Source: Magnetococcus sp. PR-3 (GTDB lineage: Bacteria > Pseudomonadota > Magnetococcia > Magnetococcales > Magnetococcaceae). From it: a stretch of DNA of 64,000 nucleotides. Shown one piece after another: positions 19,404 to 29,265 of the stretch. The stretch lies in contig NZ_JBAHUQ010000015.1 of NCBI RefSeq assembly GCF_036689865.1, forward strand, positions 1-64,000, written 5' to 3'. How positions within the stretch are numbered: position 1 is the first letter of the stretch; every line of letters starts with the position of its first letter. The translations under genes were made by a program, and so were the position numbers. Below the pieces are notes generated by a model. The model saw nothing but the letters and a program-made list of their open reading frames with translations, made no database searches and was not told where the DNA came from.

Positions 19404-21167
19404 TTAGAGCTTTGGCCCGAGAATAACCATATAGCGCCCATTTTTAAGATGGTGGGGGATGATCAATGGTGAGTTTTCTGGGGTAAAACGGCTGCTTATT
19501 TCAAAGCTTTCATATTCTACATAACCGTTCATCTGTTTAATGGACTGAATGATATCTTCATGAATGGCGTAGCTTTGGCTAAGTAGCGCAATGGGTTTTC
19601 CATCGGTTTTCAGTTCAGTTAAATGGGTGAGCTTATTGGTGAATGCTCTGGTTGCATAAATCCGGTATTGATCAGACAGTTCAGGCATAAAATTGGCGTT
19701 AATGGTTAGGTTAAGCTGCAAAACCGTCGCAACATCATGTTTTTCCAAGGTGGGGATCAGTATCTCTGGGTCCAGTTGATCGTTTCCCTGTTGCATCAGG
19801 TTTGGGTGGTGAGATAGAGCCGCACCTGCCATCAATACAACCAAGATGGATGCTGTCCATACCGGGTTGAATTGTTCCTTCCAGATCCGTTCAAGCACTC
19901 GGCTTACCGCCACAAATCCCGCCACAAAAAGTAGAGCAATAAAGGGTAGAAATACCAAACCATGGCGCGTGGGTGAGATGGGAGCCAGTCTCAGTAGGTG
20001 GAGTGAAAATACAGTTAACGCAAACAGCACTGTAAACCATCCAAAATAACGACTCTCTCTATTCTTTGACACCAAAAGCGATACTAAACCGACCCCCACA
20101 AGTGGTATGACCAATAGAGGGACTAGAGGATAAAGCAGATCATTGGAGGGGACAAAGGCGGTAAGATCCTGGATAACCTGCCAGGTCATGGTCACTAGAA
20201 ACTTCAGGGGAATTAAAAAACTCTCTAAAGTGCCGCCATAAGGGGGAAGAGGAAAGAGAAACTCATGGTTTGTCCCGACATTCCACGACATGCCAGCATT
20301 GGTCTTAGAGCTTAGAAAAATCAAATAGATCGTTATAAAAAACGGGATGAAGATGAGGGTGAACAGAGCGATGTCTGCAAAAGATTTTTTTAATGGGCGT
20401 CGTAATGCGACATGGCTATTCCAAAGCAAGATTAAGCTAAGAGGTGGTAAAAAATAGATCGTTTGATAATTAAATGAAAATAAAATACCAACGAGAAGAG
20501 CAAAAGTAGTGACTCTTTTATATGAATAAGCACCTGATCTTAGGAATGAAAATAAAATAAGTATACATGTCGTGGCAACAAACGGGCTTGTAATATGACT
20601 GCTTATACCTTTGCTGTAGTTAATAAATAGAAGGGGTAAAGAAAAAAGAGCAGTGGCCATTAAAGCAGGGGATAACCATTTTGCTGCCCCATATAAAAGC
20701 CGTACGACCCACAGTAGTAGAACCATTGCGATCATGGAAAAAGCGACAGAAACCAGCCGGGCTTCCTGTTTAACTTCTTGATATGTGTTCGTGGCCGGAT
20801 CCATAAAAGAGGCCGTTAACACATACATGGAGGGTGCATAGGTTGTATTATAACCCACGGTAAAGCCTGGACGGATAAAATTAAGGCCATGGATCATAGG
20901 CTCAGCAAGCCCAATATGATCCAGCTTTTTCAAGGCTTTCATAATGGAAGGGCAGATGGGGTTGCCCACACAAGGTGGTGGGTGCGTACCATCCAGATGT
21001 TTCATCTCAAAGGGGGTTTTCTCTACATTTTGGATAATCTGAATGGGTAAACAGTTATCCCAGTCACAGTAAAAGGTTTTAGAGTCTGCCCACCGTAAAT
21101 ACAAGCCTGTACCCAATATAAAAATGAGCACAACCCAACCAACGGAAACGGTGTTGAACTTAGGCAT
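19404..21167 (-). CDS. Polytopic membrane glycosyltransferase-like protein (PMT/ArnT superfamily type)
   Basis: 587 residues from the ATG at 21167, which has GGTGG about 5 bases upstream; an earlier in-frame ATG lies at 21179. About ten hydrophobic helices are spread over residues 10-450 (for example VVLIFILGTGLYLRW, SVAFSMIAMVLLLWVVRLL, FALLVGILFSF). A soluble C-terminal domain of about 130 residues follows. The first periplasmic loop carries acidic residues (FYCDWDN) as in GT-C enzymes, whose catalytic Asp sits there. GT-C enzymes transfer sugars from polyprenyl-phosphate donors. The gene runs opposite to its neighbours. Substrate and exact family were not recognised. Confidence 0.65.
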   Translation of the reverse strand: MPKFNTVSVGWVVLIFILGTGLYLRWADSKTFYCDWDNCLPIQIIQNVEKTPFEMKHLDGTHPPPCVGNPICPSIMKALKKLDHIGLAEPMIHGLNFIRPGFTVGYNTTYAPSMYVLTASFMDPATNTYQEVKQEARLVSVAFSMIAMVLLLWVVRLLYGAAKWLSPALMATALFSLPLLFINYSKGISSHITSPFVATTCILILFSFLRSGAYSYKRVTTFALLVGILFSFNYQTIYFLPPLSLILLWNSHVALRRPLKKSFADIALFTLIFIPFFITIYLIFLSSKTNAGMSWNVGTNHEFLFPLPPYGGTLESFLIPLKFLVTMTWQVIQDLTAFVPSNDLLYPLVPLLVIPLVGVGLVSLLVSKNRESRYFGWFTVLFALTVFSLHLLRLAPISPTRHGLVFLPFIALLFVAGFVAVSRVLERIWKEQFNPVWTASILVVLMAGAALSHHPNLMQQGNDQLDPEILIPTLEKHDVATVLQLNLTINANFMPELSDQYRIYATRAFTNKLTHLTELKTDGKPIALLSQSYAIHEDIIQSIKQMNGYVEYESFEISSRFTPENSPLIIPHHLKNGRYMVILGPKL

Positions 21168-21473
21168 AAAAACCACCATGCTGTTTAACGGTGTATGATT
21201 TTAAGAGGGTAATAAGCTAAGCGATTTAGCCTATTTAGGGTGATGTTGTTTTACAATATGTTCGTCATATGAATACCGCTTAAAAGGCTACAAGAGCGCT
21301 CTATACATTGCAAGATGTCTCCCGCGTTTTGTGGTGCGTTGTCTCTGTTTGTTTTATGCACATACGCGTATGAAAAGATAGCGATCGAGCATCTGTTGAT
21401 TCTTTCAGGCACGCTTGAGGTATGTTTTTTTTGACGGTTTTTTAATAGAGCATGGAACGTTAGTGGGGGAACT

Positions 21474-22448
21474 ATGCCTTTGGCACAATCTAAACTAGCT
21501 CATATTGACCTTAACCAAGTAGCTGAAATATATGGGTCATATAAAGATCGTCTCTGCCAGACCTCGCCATCCCTTAAAACAGACCTAGGCAAAGGGGAGA
21601 TGACCTATGTTGCAGGGCTTAATAGCCTGACAGAGCATTATCGTGCCGTGTTTTTAGATGCTTTTGGTGTGCTTTATAGTGCTGGAAAAGCCGTAGAGGG
21701 TACCGCAAAACTCTTGAAGCAACTTCGTGAATCCGGGCTTCTGCTGCGGGTGTTGACCAATAATGCTTCTCTGTCATCCCAGCAGTTGGCCGACAAATTT
21801 CTCAAGCTGGGGTTTGACATATCAGCCGAGGAGATTATCACGTCAGGCCAAGCCATTTTTAGTGATGCAGGGCAGCAAGCGCTTGGAGATCAGCCTTATC
21901 TCTTTATGGGGCGGTCTGCCAGTGTTGAACATTATGCACCGAATGCTGCTGAGAAAATGGTGAATTATCCGGGGAGGCAAACCGCTTTTTCACAGGCAGA
22001 AGCCCTGCTGATCTGCAGTGATTCTGAATTTTATGGAACCCCACTTCAGACACAAATAGAAGCTGAACTGGCTCAACGCCCTAGGCCTATTATTCTGGCG
22101 AACCCAGATCTTATTACCCCTGCGGGTACCTGTGGACTAGAGATGGTCGCCGGAATGACGGCCCACATGCTGGTAGAGCAGTATGGTGGATCTCTACTGT
22201 GCCTGGGGAAGCCCTTTCCCCCCATTTACCAAATGGCTATTGATAGCTTACCCACCATCCCCCGCAATAAAATTTTAATGGTTGGGGATACTTTGGAGAC
22301 AGATATTTTGGGGGGGTGTCATATGGGGTTAGATACCTGCTTGGTTCATCACGGTATCTATCACTCACTATCACATGATGAGCTGGTGGCGATGTGCCAA
22401 CGCCAAGGTATTCATCCTTCTTGGATCGTTCCAACCATTGCGGGATAA
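21474..22448 (+). CDS. HAD-superfamily subclass IIA hydrolase (NagD/TIGR01459-like)
   Basis: 324 residues. HAD motif I is FLDAFGVLYSAG, where the usual second Asp is Phe, as in many members of this subclass. Motif II is LTNNAS. Motif III/IV is KILMVGDTLETDILGG, after the conserved CLGKPFPPIY Lys. The cap of type IIA lies between (about residues 130-240, ILANPDLITPAG). It probably dephosphorylates a sugar or polyol phosphate. It stands before the methyltransferase and the kinase/aldolase/epimerase fusion, so a role in making a modified sugar is likely. GGGG precedes the start by about 7 bases. Confidence 0.85.
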   Translation: MPLAQSKLAHIDLNQVAEIYGSYKDRLCQTSPSLKTDLGKGEMTYVAGLNSLTEHYRAVFLDAFGVLYSAGKAVEGTAKLLKQLRESGLLLRVLTNNASLSSQQLADKFLKLGFDISAEEIITSGQAIFSDAGQQALGDQPYLFMGRSASVEHYAPNAAEKMVNYPGRQTAFSQAEALLICSDSEFYGTPLQTQIEAELAQRPRPIILANPDLITPAGTCGLEMVAGMTAHMLVEQYGGSLLCLGKPFPPIYQMAIDSLPTIPRNKILMVGDTLETDILGGCHMGLDTCLVHHGIYHSLSHDELVAMCQRQGIHPSWIVPTIAG

Positions 22449-23002
22449 TCTCCCTTCTCAACTACAGATGGGGGGCGTGTCAGCATACGTAGCTGAGTGC
22501 CAGCGATGGCCCCCTTCCTCTATTTTTACCATAATCCCGCCTTGTGACTGATCTGCGAGCTGAATTTCTTTGATTCTAAATCATGTCCCTGTCTGAACTA
22601 AATCATTCTACTCTCGGGTTTCATACGAACGATGGATTGATCCTTTATCCCCGTTGAGGGTCTAAAGTAGAGACGCCCTGTTTTAGACAAGACCATTCCG
22701 CCGGACTGTGGGGGAGGCGTTAAGGCTAAGCATTAAACGTATAAAGGGTGTGCACATAAAATAGCTTACACAAGTCCTTGTAAGCCCGTTGAGGTATGAA
22801 AGTGTTGTACCCTGCTCAACCTCTGGTGCTGGGTACATAGGATAAATCCAGTCTGTTCACTCTCTTAACACCATGGGGGGGGAAATCACCTTTATAGCAG
22901 CATTATGGACCATACATTGCATGATTCTCCGATACCTTTTGAGATGGATGTAAAGAACCTGTTCCCTATCGTAGATACAGGAACTTTTGGGAGATTTCAT
23001 GA
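22449..23002. other. Intergenic region, two small hairpins, no gene
   Basis: No coding frame is convincing. A near-perfect stem (GCTTAC...GTAAGC) lies at about 22763-22784 and a 6-bp stem (GTACCC...GGGTAC) at about 22808-22837. Neither has a T-tract. A run of eight G lies at 22875-22882. The TylF gene's ribosome site (GGGAG) is at the right end. The region probably carries the promoter of the downstream operon. Confidence 0.4.
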
Positions 23003-23731
23003 ATGGCCGGTCGTTTTAATTTACTATCCAAGCTCTATTTTTTGCAGGACATAGTCTCTTGGTTTATTGCCAAGTTGGATGTTTCTGTTGTTCATAATAT
23101 TGAAAAATATCAGGCCATTAAGAAATCCTTTTTTTTCTCAATGTCAGAAGGTGGTGGCGGCAGCTATTTGGAGTTTGGTGTCTATACAGGCAGCTCTTTT
23201 TGCCATGCTATGCGCTGCCACCACGCCCAAGCTTTTTTTGCACCTGACACACCGATGGATTTTTATGGGTTTGATTCCTTTGATGGTTTTGGGGAAATTC
23301 AAGAACAGGATAAACATCCGTTCTATACAGATATTAACTTTAAGACGGACTATCAGCAGGTCAAAAAACGTGCTGAACGGGCGTCCAAAGGTCTTTCTTG
23401 GCAGTTAATCCCTGGTTTTTTTGAAGAGTCACTTCAACCAGGAGCAAAACATTTTGGGATTAAAAAAGCGTCCATCATTTTTATAGATTCTGACACCTAT
23501 GGAAGTGCCTCTGCCGCTTTGGATTTTTGCCGACCCATAACCGCGGTAGGGACTGTGATCATTTTGGATGACTACTTTGCTTACAAGGGCAGTAAAGACC
23601 ATGGTGTTTGCCGGGCGTTTAATGAGTATCTCACTCAAGGTGGTTTTAAGGCACGTCATGCCCTGCACTATGGTAATGGTGGCGCTGTTTATGTGATTTC
23701 GTCTGTCAATGAAGACAACAAAGCACCATGA
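23003..23731 (+). CDS. TylF/MycF-type macrocin O-methyltransferase family protein
   Basis: 242 residues. SAM motif I is SYLEFGVYTGSSF. MDFYGFDSFDGFGE is the TylF hallmark, and SIIFIDSDTYGSASAALDF with VGTVIILDDYFAYKG supplies the metal-binding acids. Family members O-methylate deoxysugars or act in capsule and LPS loci. A GGGAG ribosome site lies just upstream. An out-of-frame ATG at 22999 is not used. The gene precedes the kinase/aldolase/epimerase fusion by about 95 bp on the same strand, so the two are probably cotranscribed and act on the same glycan. Confidence 0.85.
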   Translation: MAGRFNLLSKLYFLQDIVSWFIAKLDVSVVHNIEKYQAIKKSFFFSMSEGGGGSYLEFGVYTGSSFCHAMRCHHAQAFFAPDTPMDFYGFDSFDGFGEIQEQDKHPFYTDINFKTDYQQVKKRAERASKGLSWQLIPGFFEESLQPGAKHFGIKKASIIFIDSDTYGSASAALDFCRPITAVGTVIILDDYFAYKGSKDHGVCRAFNEYLTQGGFKARHALHYGNGGAVYVISSVNEDNKAP

Positions 23732-23824
23732 CCGAGCGTTTAACGTGCGTCATGTAGAGATAAAATTGGTTGTTTGCGTTCACAACCGTGCTGGTGTTGT
23801 GGATATGTTTTCCCCATATTTAAC

Positions 23825-26800
23825 ATGGATACCATGCCCATGAGAGAGCAAGCCCTCCTACCCACTCTCATCACTCCTTTGTTGGAAAAAATCTCTTCTG
23901 CAGGGGAGAACCGCGTAACTGTCATAGGTGTGGATGGTCCAGCTGGTGTCGGCAAAAGTCATTTTTGCACAGCCTTGGAAAGTGCCATACAGAACGCGGG
24001 ACAAAAGGTGTGGCGATATCAGCTTGATTGGTTGCTTGCCGCTCGTGAAGCGCGCACCCGTGATCTAGCTCATTTGCAGACACTGGAGGAGCCTTTTCTT
24101 TATGAATACCAGCACCATATGCATCTTGAAAAAGCGGTGCAGTTTCTGCAAAAAGTCGCTCAGTTCAATGAACGGCTTGCAGAGCTGGATGCACAACAAA
24201 GTGCACAGCTCAGTGAGTCAATAGAGCTGCTAGAGCTGTATAACCGGGATGATCAGGGGCAACTGACCGGTACCAGCCAATGTACTTTACACCCTGGGTT
24301 GGTGATTGTTGTGGATGGTCACTATACCTTACGCAGTGAGCTGGATGCGCATATCGATCTCAACCTTCTGTTGCTGGCTGATGCAGATACGCTGCGCCAA
24401 CGTAAGGTGGATCGGGTTGAAAGTTATCGGGACCGTACACAGGCTTCGGACTATTTTGACCGTATTGATCTGCCCTCTTTTCGACACCACTTAGCGCGGT
24501 TTGGGTGTCGAGCTCATAAGGTGATCAATAATGATGACCCGACCAACCCCATTATCCAGCCCTTAGATGCTATTTCACACTGGCTAAACGAAAACCCGGT
24601 GAACCTACCCAGTACGGCAGATAGCGCATTGGATCTATCCCAGATCTCCTGTCGGATTTTTTCGCAATCGCTGTTACAAGACAAAGCCACAACCCATGCG
24701 ATGGAACAGTTGATAGAAGCCATTAGTGAATGGGGGCGTTATGTGGGAAGTACTTTGGGCTTGCGGTGTGATCAGGTTAAGGCAGGGCTGCGGGAAAGAG
24801 GTTTGCAAATTCTGCAAGAAGCTGAGAAGCAGCTTCAAAGTGACACCCTTCGCTTTCATATCCGCCACACCAACTCTTTAAGCAACGTCTACCATCGACT
24901 GCTGCCAATCTCGCTAGGGGTTGGTATTGAAGATCGTGAGGCGGGGGTGCTGGCTAATGTGATTGTGGAGGTCCATAGCGACCATCTTGCTTTTCAGGTC
25001 GTGGCAGAAAGTGGGTATCATGCTTTTTCCATCTATGGGGCTTATAGTGCACCAGAAAAAGCGTTAAACCCGGTGCTCTCCTGGCAACCCGTCACTTTGG
25101 TTACGGAGGTCGAACGGGGGGCATTCCGGTTGCTCACACCTGCTCCGTTCATTGTGCCGGCCTTTCTTCACGGCTATGGCTATGACATTGTGACAACCAG
25201 TCTGGAAGATCGGAATATTTCGCCATCTGAGGCCATGGGGAGGTTGTTTCAAGAGGGGGGCTGCTGGATCCACCGTTTTGCCAAATTTGAAGAGTTACGC
25301 TTTTTCTATAACAGTGTCACTTGGGCTGGTGGCATGGCTATGCGGGTGGGGAACTACCTTATTGCGCTCTGGCATATGGATGAGCCTTTACTCACAAAGT
25401 TTCGTGCCTTCCGACAGGGCTGGACACCCCGCCTGAGCGATGCCTGTCGAATCGCCAACGATGAATCAGCTTATGATGCCATGGTTGATCAGGAGCGAGA
25501 GGCGGTTAAAGCCTTTATTGCCAACCATTGTGCCGATTTTGTCTATTTAGATGGTTTTCTGCACTATCGCTATGACCGTTATAGTCATGAGGGTCTACAG
25601 CAGGTTGCCGATCAGCTTGAGCGTATGCTGAACAGTGACCAGCGTTTATTGCGTAAGCGTGCGGTTAACTTTATTCAGTTTAATTTTCCAGATCTGAACC
25701 TGCCGACTTTGGATCTATGGCCAGATCTGCTGGATCATGCCCCTGCACACATTACCCTGGAAGATTTAAGTACCCTTTCGCCAACCATTTTGGCGGAAGT
25801 GTATCTGTGGATCGCTCTACGGGAAGATCAGAGTGCCGTACTTGGGGCCAATATCTATGATATCCGGCAAGATTCATTAGACTGTCGTGCGCACTTAGAT
25901 GTTGCGGCCCAAATTGGGTCACCTGTTGTATTGCAAGGTTCCCTAAATGCGTTAGGGCAAAAGGAAACAACGGAAGATGGGCAAGAGGTCCATGGTTATC
26001 TTAAGGGTAAAGAGGGCCCGTTGGATCTGGTGGAAGCGGCATTGAGTGCCGCCCGGGACAATCTGCTCTTTAATGGGCAGGAGGTTCCTCTGTTTGGGAT
26101 TGGTTTAGATCATATTGATGCCGCCCACGATACACCACCTGGCCGTGCACGGCGCTTTATGAATCTGGCCCTGGAAAGTCAGCACGTTACCCATTTTGTT
26201 TTGGATGGATCTTCTCTCTTTGAAGTCGATGACCGTAATCCTGAATCCATTTCAAAGGCTTTTGAAAAAGTCGTTGATTATGTGATGAGTTTGGTCAGTG
26301 GGGACCCCTCTACATACATCTATGATCGTGAAGTCTGTACAGGGGAGCTTAACTATGTGGGGGGGCGGCATCGTGCCATGATTCCCACCCCAAGTGAGAT
26401 GTTTAGCTATACCGAGCTTTATAACGATAAGATGAGCTCCACAGGTTTAGGGGCACTGAATATGCGCCCCACCGTTTTTGTTGGCAATGTGGGAACAACC
26501 CACCATGACTTTGATGATGGAGATATCGATCTTCAAATTGCCCAACAATGGCGTGATCACCTCAAGAAAAATAACTTTGTCTCTGCTGTTTTACACGGTA
26601 CATCCAACAGCCACCCGGACATTCTTTCTCGGGCGACCTGTGGTTGCCACAAAATTAATGTCGCGGGTGATCTTTTACAAACCTTGATCCAGGGTCTGCC
26701 CGAATCAATTAGGGCCAAGCTGACCGCACCTGAGGCTGAGGTTAAAAAAGAGCTTCACACCATCCGTGATCAGATGGACCGTATGACCTACAGTCAGAGA

Positions 26801-27655
26801 AAAGCGCTGTTAAACTCTCTGGCCGCACACTCCAGGCGCTTACAGGATATTATTAATTCTCCTCGACTTAGCCCTATGGATAGTGAGTACTTCCGCTATC
26901 GTTTTTATCGTTTCTCCAAAGCTCATGTCAAAGTCATCACAGATGTCATTCGTCACCATGCCATGAATGAAGTTTCAACTGCAGAGGTCCAACCTCTTTG
27001 CCCTGAAAGAGGCTTTCAGTTTGCAGCATCCATGATTGAAGTGACCTTTGATGCACACTACAAGGCGTTGGTTCATACGCTGTGGGATGAAGGTATTAAC
27101 CACTACCATATTGATGTCTGTGATGGAAAGTTCACCCCCCGACGTATTGAGGCGTTGGATAAAGTGGACTTTTTGGTGCAAAACTACCCAGAAGCCACAT
27201 TGCATGCGCATTTGATGGTGGAAAATCCCCATTTACCTGAACGGGATAGTTCTGGGGAAAAAGATTCTCCCATCGCGCGTTATATCAAGGCAGGGTGCCA
27301 TGCGGTTGCGATCCATGCCCGAGCTGTGCATGGCAGTAATGGGTTGGATATGGCCATTGCACAAATTCGTGAGCTTGGGGCTCGGCCAGGTTTGATTATT
27401 GAAACCTCGCAACCGATCAACTTCCAGCTTGAACAGCTTTTAGAACGCCATAAGATCGACTGGCTGGTTGTGATGGGGGTTCCCATCGGTTTTGGTGGCC
27501 AAATTTTTGATATTTCCACCCTGCAGCGTATTACCAGCCTGCATACCCTTGCTCAACGACGTTCGGTGCCCATGTTGATTGAAGTGGATGGGGGCTTGAC
27601 CATGGAGACCGCGCGGTTATGCCGTAGTGTTGGGGTGCAGCTCTTCTCAGGGTAG
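23825..27655 (+). CDS. Fusion: uridine-kinase-like P-loop kinase / unknown domain / class II aldolase-like / ribulose-phosphate 3-epimerase-like, ending at an in-frame TAG
   Basis: 1276 residues from the ATG at 23825; a TTG at 23774 would add 17. Residues about 25-260 are a uridine-kinase or phosphoribulokinase-type kinase (Walker A GVDGPAGVGKS; VVDGHYTL; DYFDRIDLPSF). Residues about 265-660 are unrecognised. Residues about 665-960 resemble class II fructose/tagatose-bisphosphate aldolases: GLDHIDAAHDT, YDREVCTGELNYVGG, VGNVGTTHHDF, VLHGTSNSH, CGCHKINV. From about 1064 on it is ribulose-phosphate 3-epimerase-like: HYHIDVCDGKFTPR, HAHLMVENP, GVPIGFGGQ, IEVDGG. It stops at TAG (27653-27655) exactly where epimerases have their phosphate-binding Gly-Ser. 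The same frame continues for 24 sense codons to TAA at 27728-27730, with an epimerase-like last helix (LDGVRGKVAQLNKVIG). As written, the epimerase lacks its last strand and helix. Confidence 0.85.
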   Translation: MDTMPMREQALLPTLITPLLEKISSAGENRVTVIGVDGPAGVGKSHFCTALESAIQNAGQKVWRYQLDWLLAAREARTRDLAHLQTLEEPFLYEYQHHMHLEKAVQFLQKVAQFNERLAELDAQQSAQLSESIELLELYNRDDQGQLTGTSQCTLHPGLVIVVDGHYTLRSELDAHIDLNLLLLADADTLRQRKVDRVESYRDRTQASDYFDRIDLPSFRHHLARFGCRAHKVINNDDPTNPIIQPLDAISHWLNENPVNLPSTADSALDLSQISCRIFSQSLLQDKATTHAMEQLIEAISEWGRYVGSTLGLRCDQVKAGLRERGLQILQEAEKQLQSDTLRFHIRHTNSLSNVYHRLLPISLGVGIEDREAGVLANVIVEVHSDHLAFQVVAESGYHAFSIYGAYSAPEKALNPVLSWQPVTLVTEVERGAFRLLTPAPFIVPAFLHGYGYDIVTTSLEDRNISPSEAMGRLFQEGGCWIHRFAKFEELRFFYNSVTWAGGMAMRVGNYLIALWHMDEPLLTKFRAFRQGWTPRLSDACRIANDESAYDAMVDQEREAVKAFIANHCADFVYLDGFLHYRYDRYSHEGLQQVADQLERMLNSDQRLLRKRAVNFIQFNFPDLNLPTLDLWPDLLDHAPAHITLEDLSTLSPTILAEVYLWIALREDQSAVLGANIYDIRQDSLDCRAHLDVAAQIGSPVVLQGSLNALGQKETTEDGQEVHGYLKGKEGPLDLVEAALSAARDNLLFNGQEVPLFGIGLDHIDAAHDTPPGRARRFMNLALESQHVTHFVLDGSSLFEVDDRNPESISKAFEKVVDYVMSLVSGDPSTYIYDREVCTGELNYVGGRHRAMIPTPSEMFSYTELYNDKMSSTGLGALNMRPTVFVGNVGTTHHDFDDGDIDLQIAQQWRDHLKKNNFVSAVLHGTSNSHPDILSRATCGCHKINVAGDLLQTLIQGLPESIRAKLTAPEAEVKKELHTIRDQMDRMTYSQRKALLNSLAAHSRRLQDIINSPRLSPMDSEYFRYRFYRFSKAHVKVITDVIRHHAMNEVSTAEVQPLCPERGFQFAASMIEVTFDAHYKALVHTLWDEGINHYHIDVCDGKFTPRRIEALDKVDFLVQNYPEATLHAHLMVENPHLPERDSSGEKDSPIARYIKAGCHAVAIHARAVHGSNGLDMAIAQIRELGARPGLIIETSQPINFQLEQLLERHKIDWLVVMGVPIGFGGQIFDISTLQRITSLHTLAQRRSVPMLIEVDGGLTMETARLCRSVGVQLFSG

Positions 27656-27730
27656 TCCATCGTTAAGGATGATTCCTTGGATGGTGTCCGTGGAAAAGTT
27701 GCTCAACTCAATAAGGTTATTGGCCATTAA
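27656..27730 (+). pseudogene. Severed C-terminal tail of the epimerase domain
   Basis: The 24 sense codons after the TAG, in the same frame, read SIVKDDSLDG then VRGKVAQLNKVIGH before TAA. They resemble the end of ribulose-phosphate 3-epimerases (GSxIF, then an amphipathic helix). The TAA lies 2 bp before the next ATG, the spacing expected in this operon if the true gene end is here. The tail is either a remnant of a recent nonsense mutation, a sequencing error, or an extension reached by stop-codon readthrough. Confidence 0.6.
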
Positions 27731-27732
27731 TA

Positions 27733-29265
27733 ATGAGTAATCCGCTAAAGCCGCTCTATGTGATCATTCCCATGGTGGGAAAAGGCAGTCGCTTTAAAAA
27801 AGCAGGCTATGAGACCTATAAGCCTTTTATCTCTATTGAGGGACAAAGCATGCTGGCCCACGCTTTGAGTGCTTTTCCCTCAGATGTGCAGCCAATCATC
27901 ATCACTAACCAAGCGCTCATTACCCCTCAACAGCAGCAGTATATGGAGCAAACGTTAGGGGCGCGTGTTCTATTTGTTCCTCAACATGCCGATGGACCGG
28001 CAGCTTCCATCTTGGCTGCACGGGAACAACTGCCGTTGGATGCCTCTTTCTTTATCGCCTACTGTGACATCATGTGGCGTTGGGATTTTGAGACGGTGCG
28101 ACCTCTGCTTGATCATGATGGTGTCGTGTTTACCCATAAAGGGTTTCATCCACATTTGGTGCAAGACAACTTTTCGGCCTTTTGTCGGCCGCAAAAAGAT
28201 CAGCCCAACCAGTTGGCACAGATACGAGAAAAAAGCTCTTTTACCGAAGCGTGGATGGAAGAGCCGCTCTCTATCGGCTCATTTTATGTCAAGCATGGAC
28301 ACCGTATGATTGCAGCGCTTGAACAGATGGTGGCCGAAGAGCAACGGGTTGCAGGTGAGTTTTTCCCCTCCCTCATGTTTAACCATCTTGTGGCGGATGG
28401 CGCTTCGGTTGCCCTTTCTCAGGTCTCGTTCTTCATCCATTTTGGTGTTCCCGATCAGCTGAATGATTACCTAAGGTGGCATCATGTTCTGGGTGTGCAA
28501 GCCGCACCAGAGGCACCACAGCTCTCTTCACTGCCCCACAATGCCGTGACGATGGCGGGGTTGGGGGAGCGTATGTCTGCGATCTCTCAACTACCGAAGG
28601 CGTTAATTCCTATTGATGGCCAGCCCATGTATGCCCATGTGGCGGAGAGATTTCCCAGTCGTGGTGGCTCCGTTATTACGACAGAGCCATTAAAGCCCCA
28701 TCTCTCTGTACGGCCAGATGGCTTTGAACTGCTGGTCTTACCCAAACCGACCCGTAGCCAATTTGAGACCCTGCAAGCGTTGGCTCAAAGGTTACCTGAG
28801 ACAGACAACCTCTATATTACTTCGTGTGATGCTTATGGGGTGTTTGATGTTGAAGATCTGTTAAAGCAGGTTGAGCAAACAGAGGCAGATGCGGTTATTT
28901 TCTGTTTTGCGCCTTCTTTGATGCAGAAAAAATTAAAAGGCCACCATACCCATGTCAGTGTGGATGATGGCCGTGTGACTAAGGTACACATTAAATCATT
29001 TGATCAACCTGATGACCCCGGTCTAGCAGGCTTTTTTTGGCTGCGTGACAGTCGTTTGCTGTCTCAGTTATCAGAGGTTCCACACGATGCCACCAATGAG
29101 ATGTGTGCGGATCATTTCTTTAAATATCTTGTGGATAAAGGCTACCGGGTTTTAGGTTACGATCTGCAGCAATATGTGCATTTGGGGACAGTGGAAGAGC
29201 TTCTGGAGTATCACTGGTGGAGCGCCCATGCAGATGTGTTGTTTTCTGAAGAGGGTCCATCATGA
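27733..29265 (+). CDS. Tandem nucleotidyltransferase (two sugar-phosphate NTP-transferase-like domains)
   Basis: 510 residues. The N-terminal domain (about 5-255) has IIPMVGKGSRFKKAGYETYKPFISIEG, a variant of the GxGxRxxP...KP signature, and the acidic FIAYCDIMW motif. The C-terminal half (about 270-500) is a second, weaker copy: VTMAGLGERMSAISQLPKALIPIDG, then LYITSCDAYGVFDVEDL. Such enzymes attach NMP to a sugar or polyol phosphate. The first domain keeps the Lys of the sugar-phosphate site; the second looks more divergent and may be regulatory. It follows the kinase/aldolase/epimerase fusion and overlaps the GT2 gene by 4 bp. It therefore likely activates the sugar made by the former for the latter. 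Confidence 0.8.
   Translation: MSNPLKPLYVIIPMVGKGSRFKKAGYETYKPFISIEGQSMLAHALSAFPSDVQPIIITNQALITPQQQQYMEQTLGARVLFVPQHADGPAASILAAREQLPLDASFFIAYCDIMWRWDFETVRPLLDHDGVVFTHKGFHPHLVQDNFSAFCRPQKDQPNQLAQIREKSSFTEAWMEEPLSIGSFYVKHGHRMIAALEQMVAEEQRVAGEFFPSLMFNHLVADGASVALSQVSFFIHFGVPDQLNDYLRWHHVLGVQAAPEAPQLSSLPHNAVTMAGLGERMSAISQLPKALIPIDGQPMYAHVAERFPSRGGSVITTEPLKPHLSVRPDGFELLVLPKPTRSQFETLQALAQRLPETDNLYITSCDAYGVFDVEDLLKQVEQTEADAVIFCFAPSLMQKKLKGHHTHVSVDDGRVTKVHIKSFDQPDDPGLAGFFWLRDSRLLSQLSEVPHDATNEMCADHFFKYLVDKGYRVLGYDLQQYVHLGTVEELLEYHWWSAHADVLFSEEGPS

Noticed and set aside
27653-27655. TAG as a reassigned sense codon in this organism
   Set aside because: Several genes in the window end normally at TAG with a neighbour starting at once (for example 13691-13693), so general reassignment is not supported.
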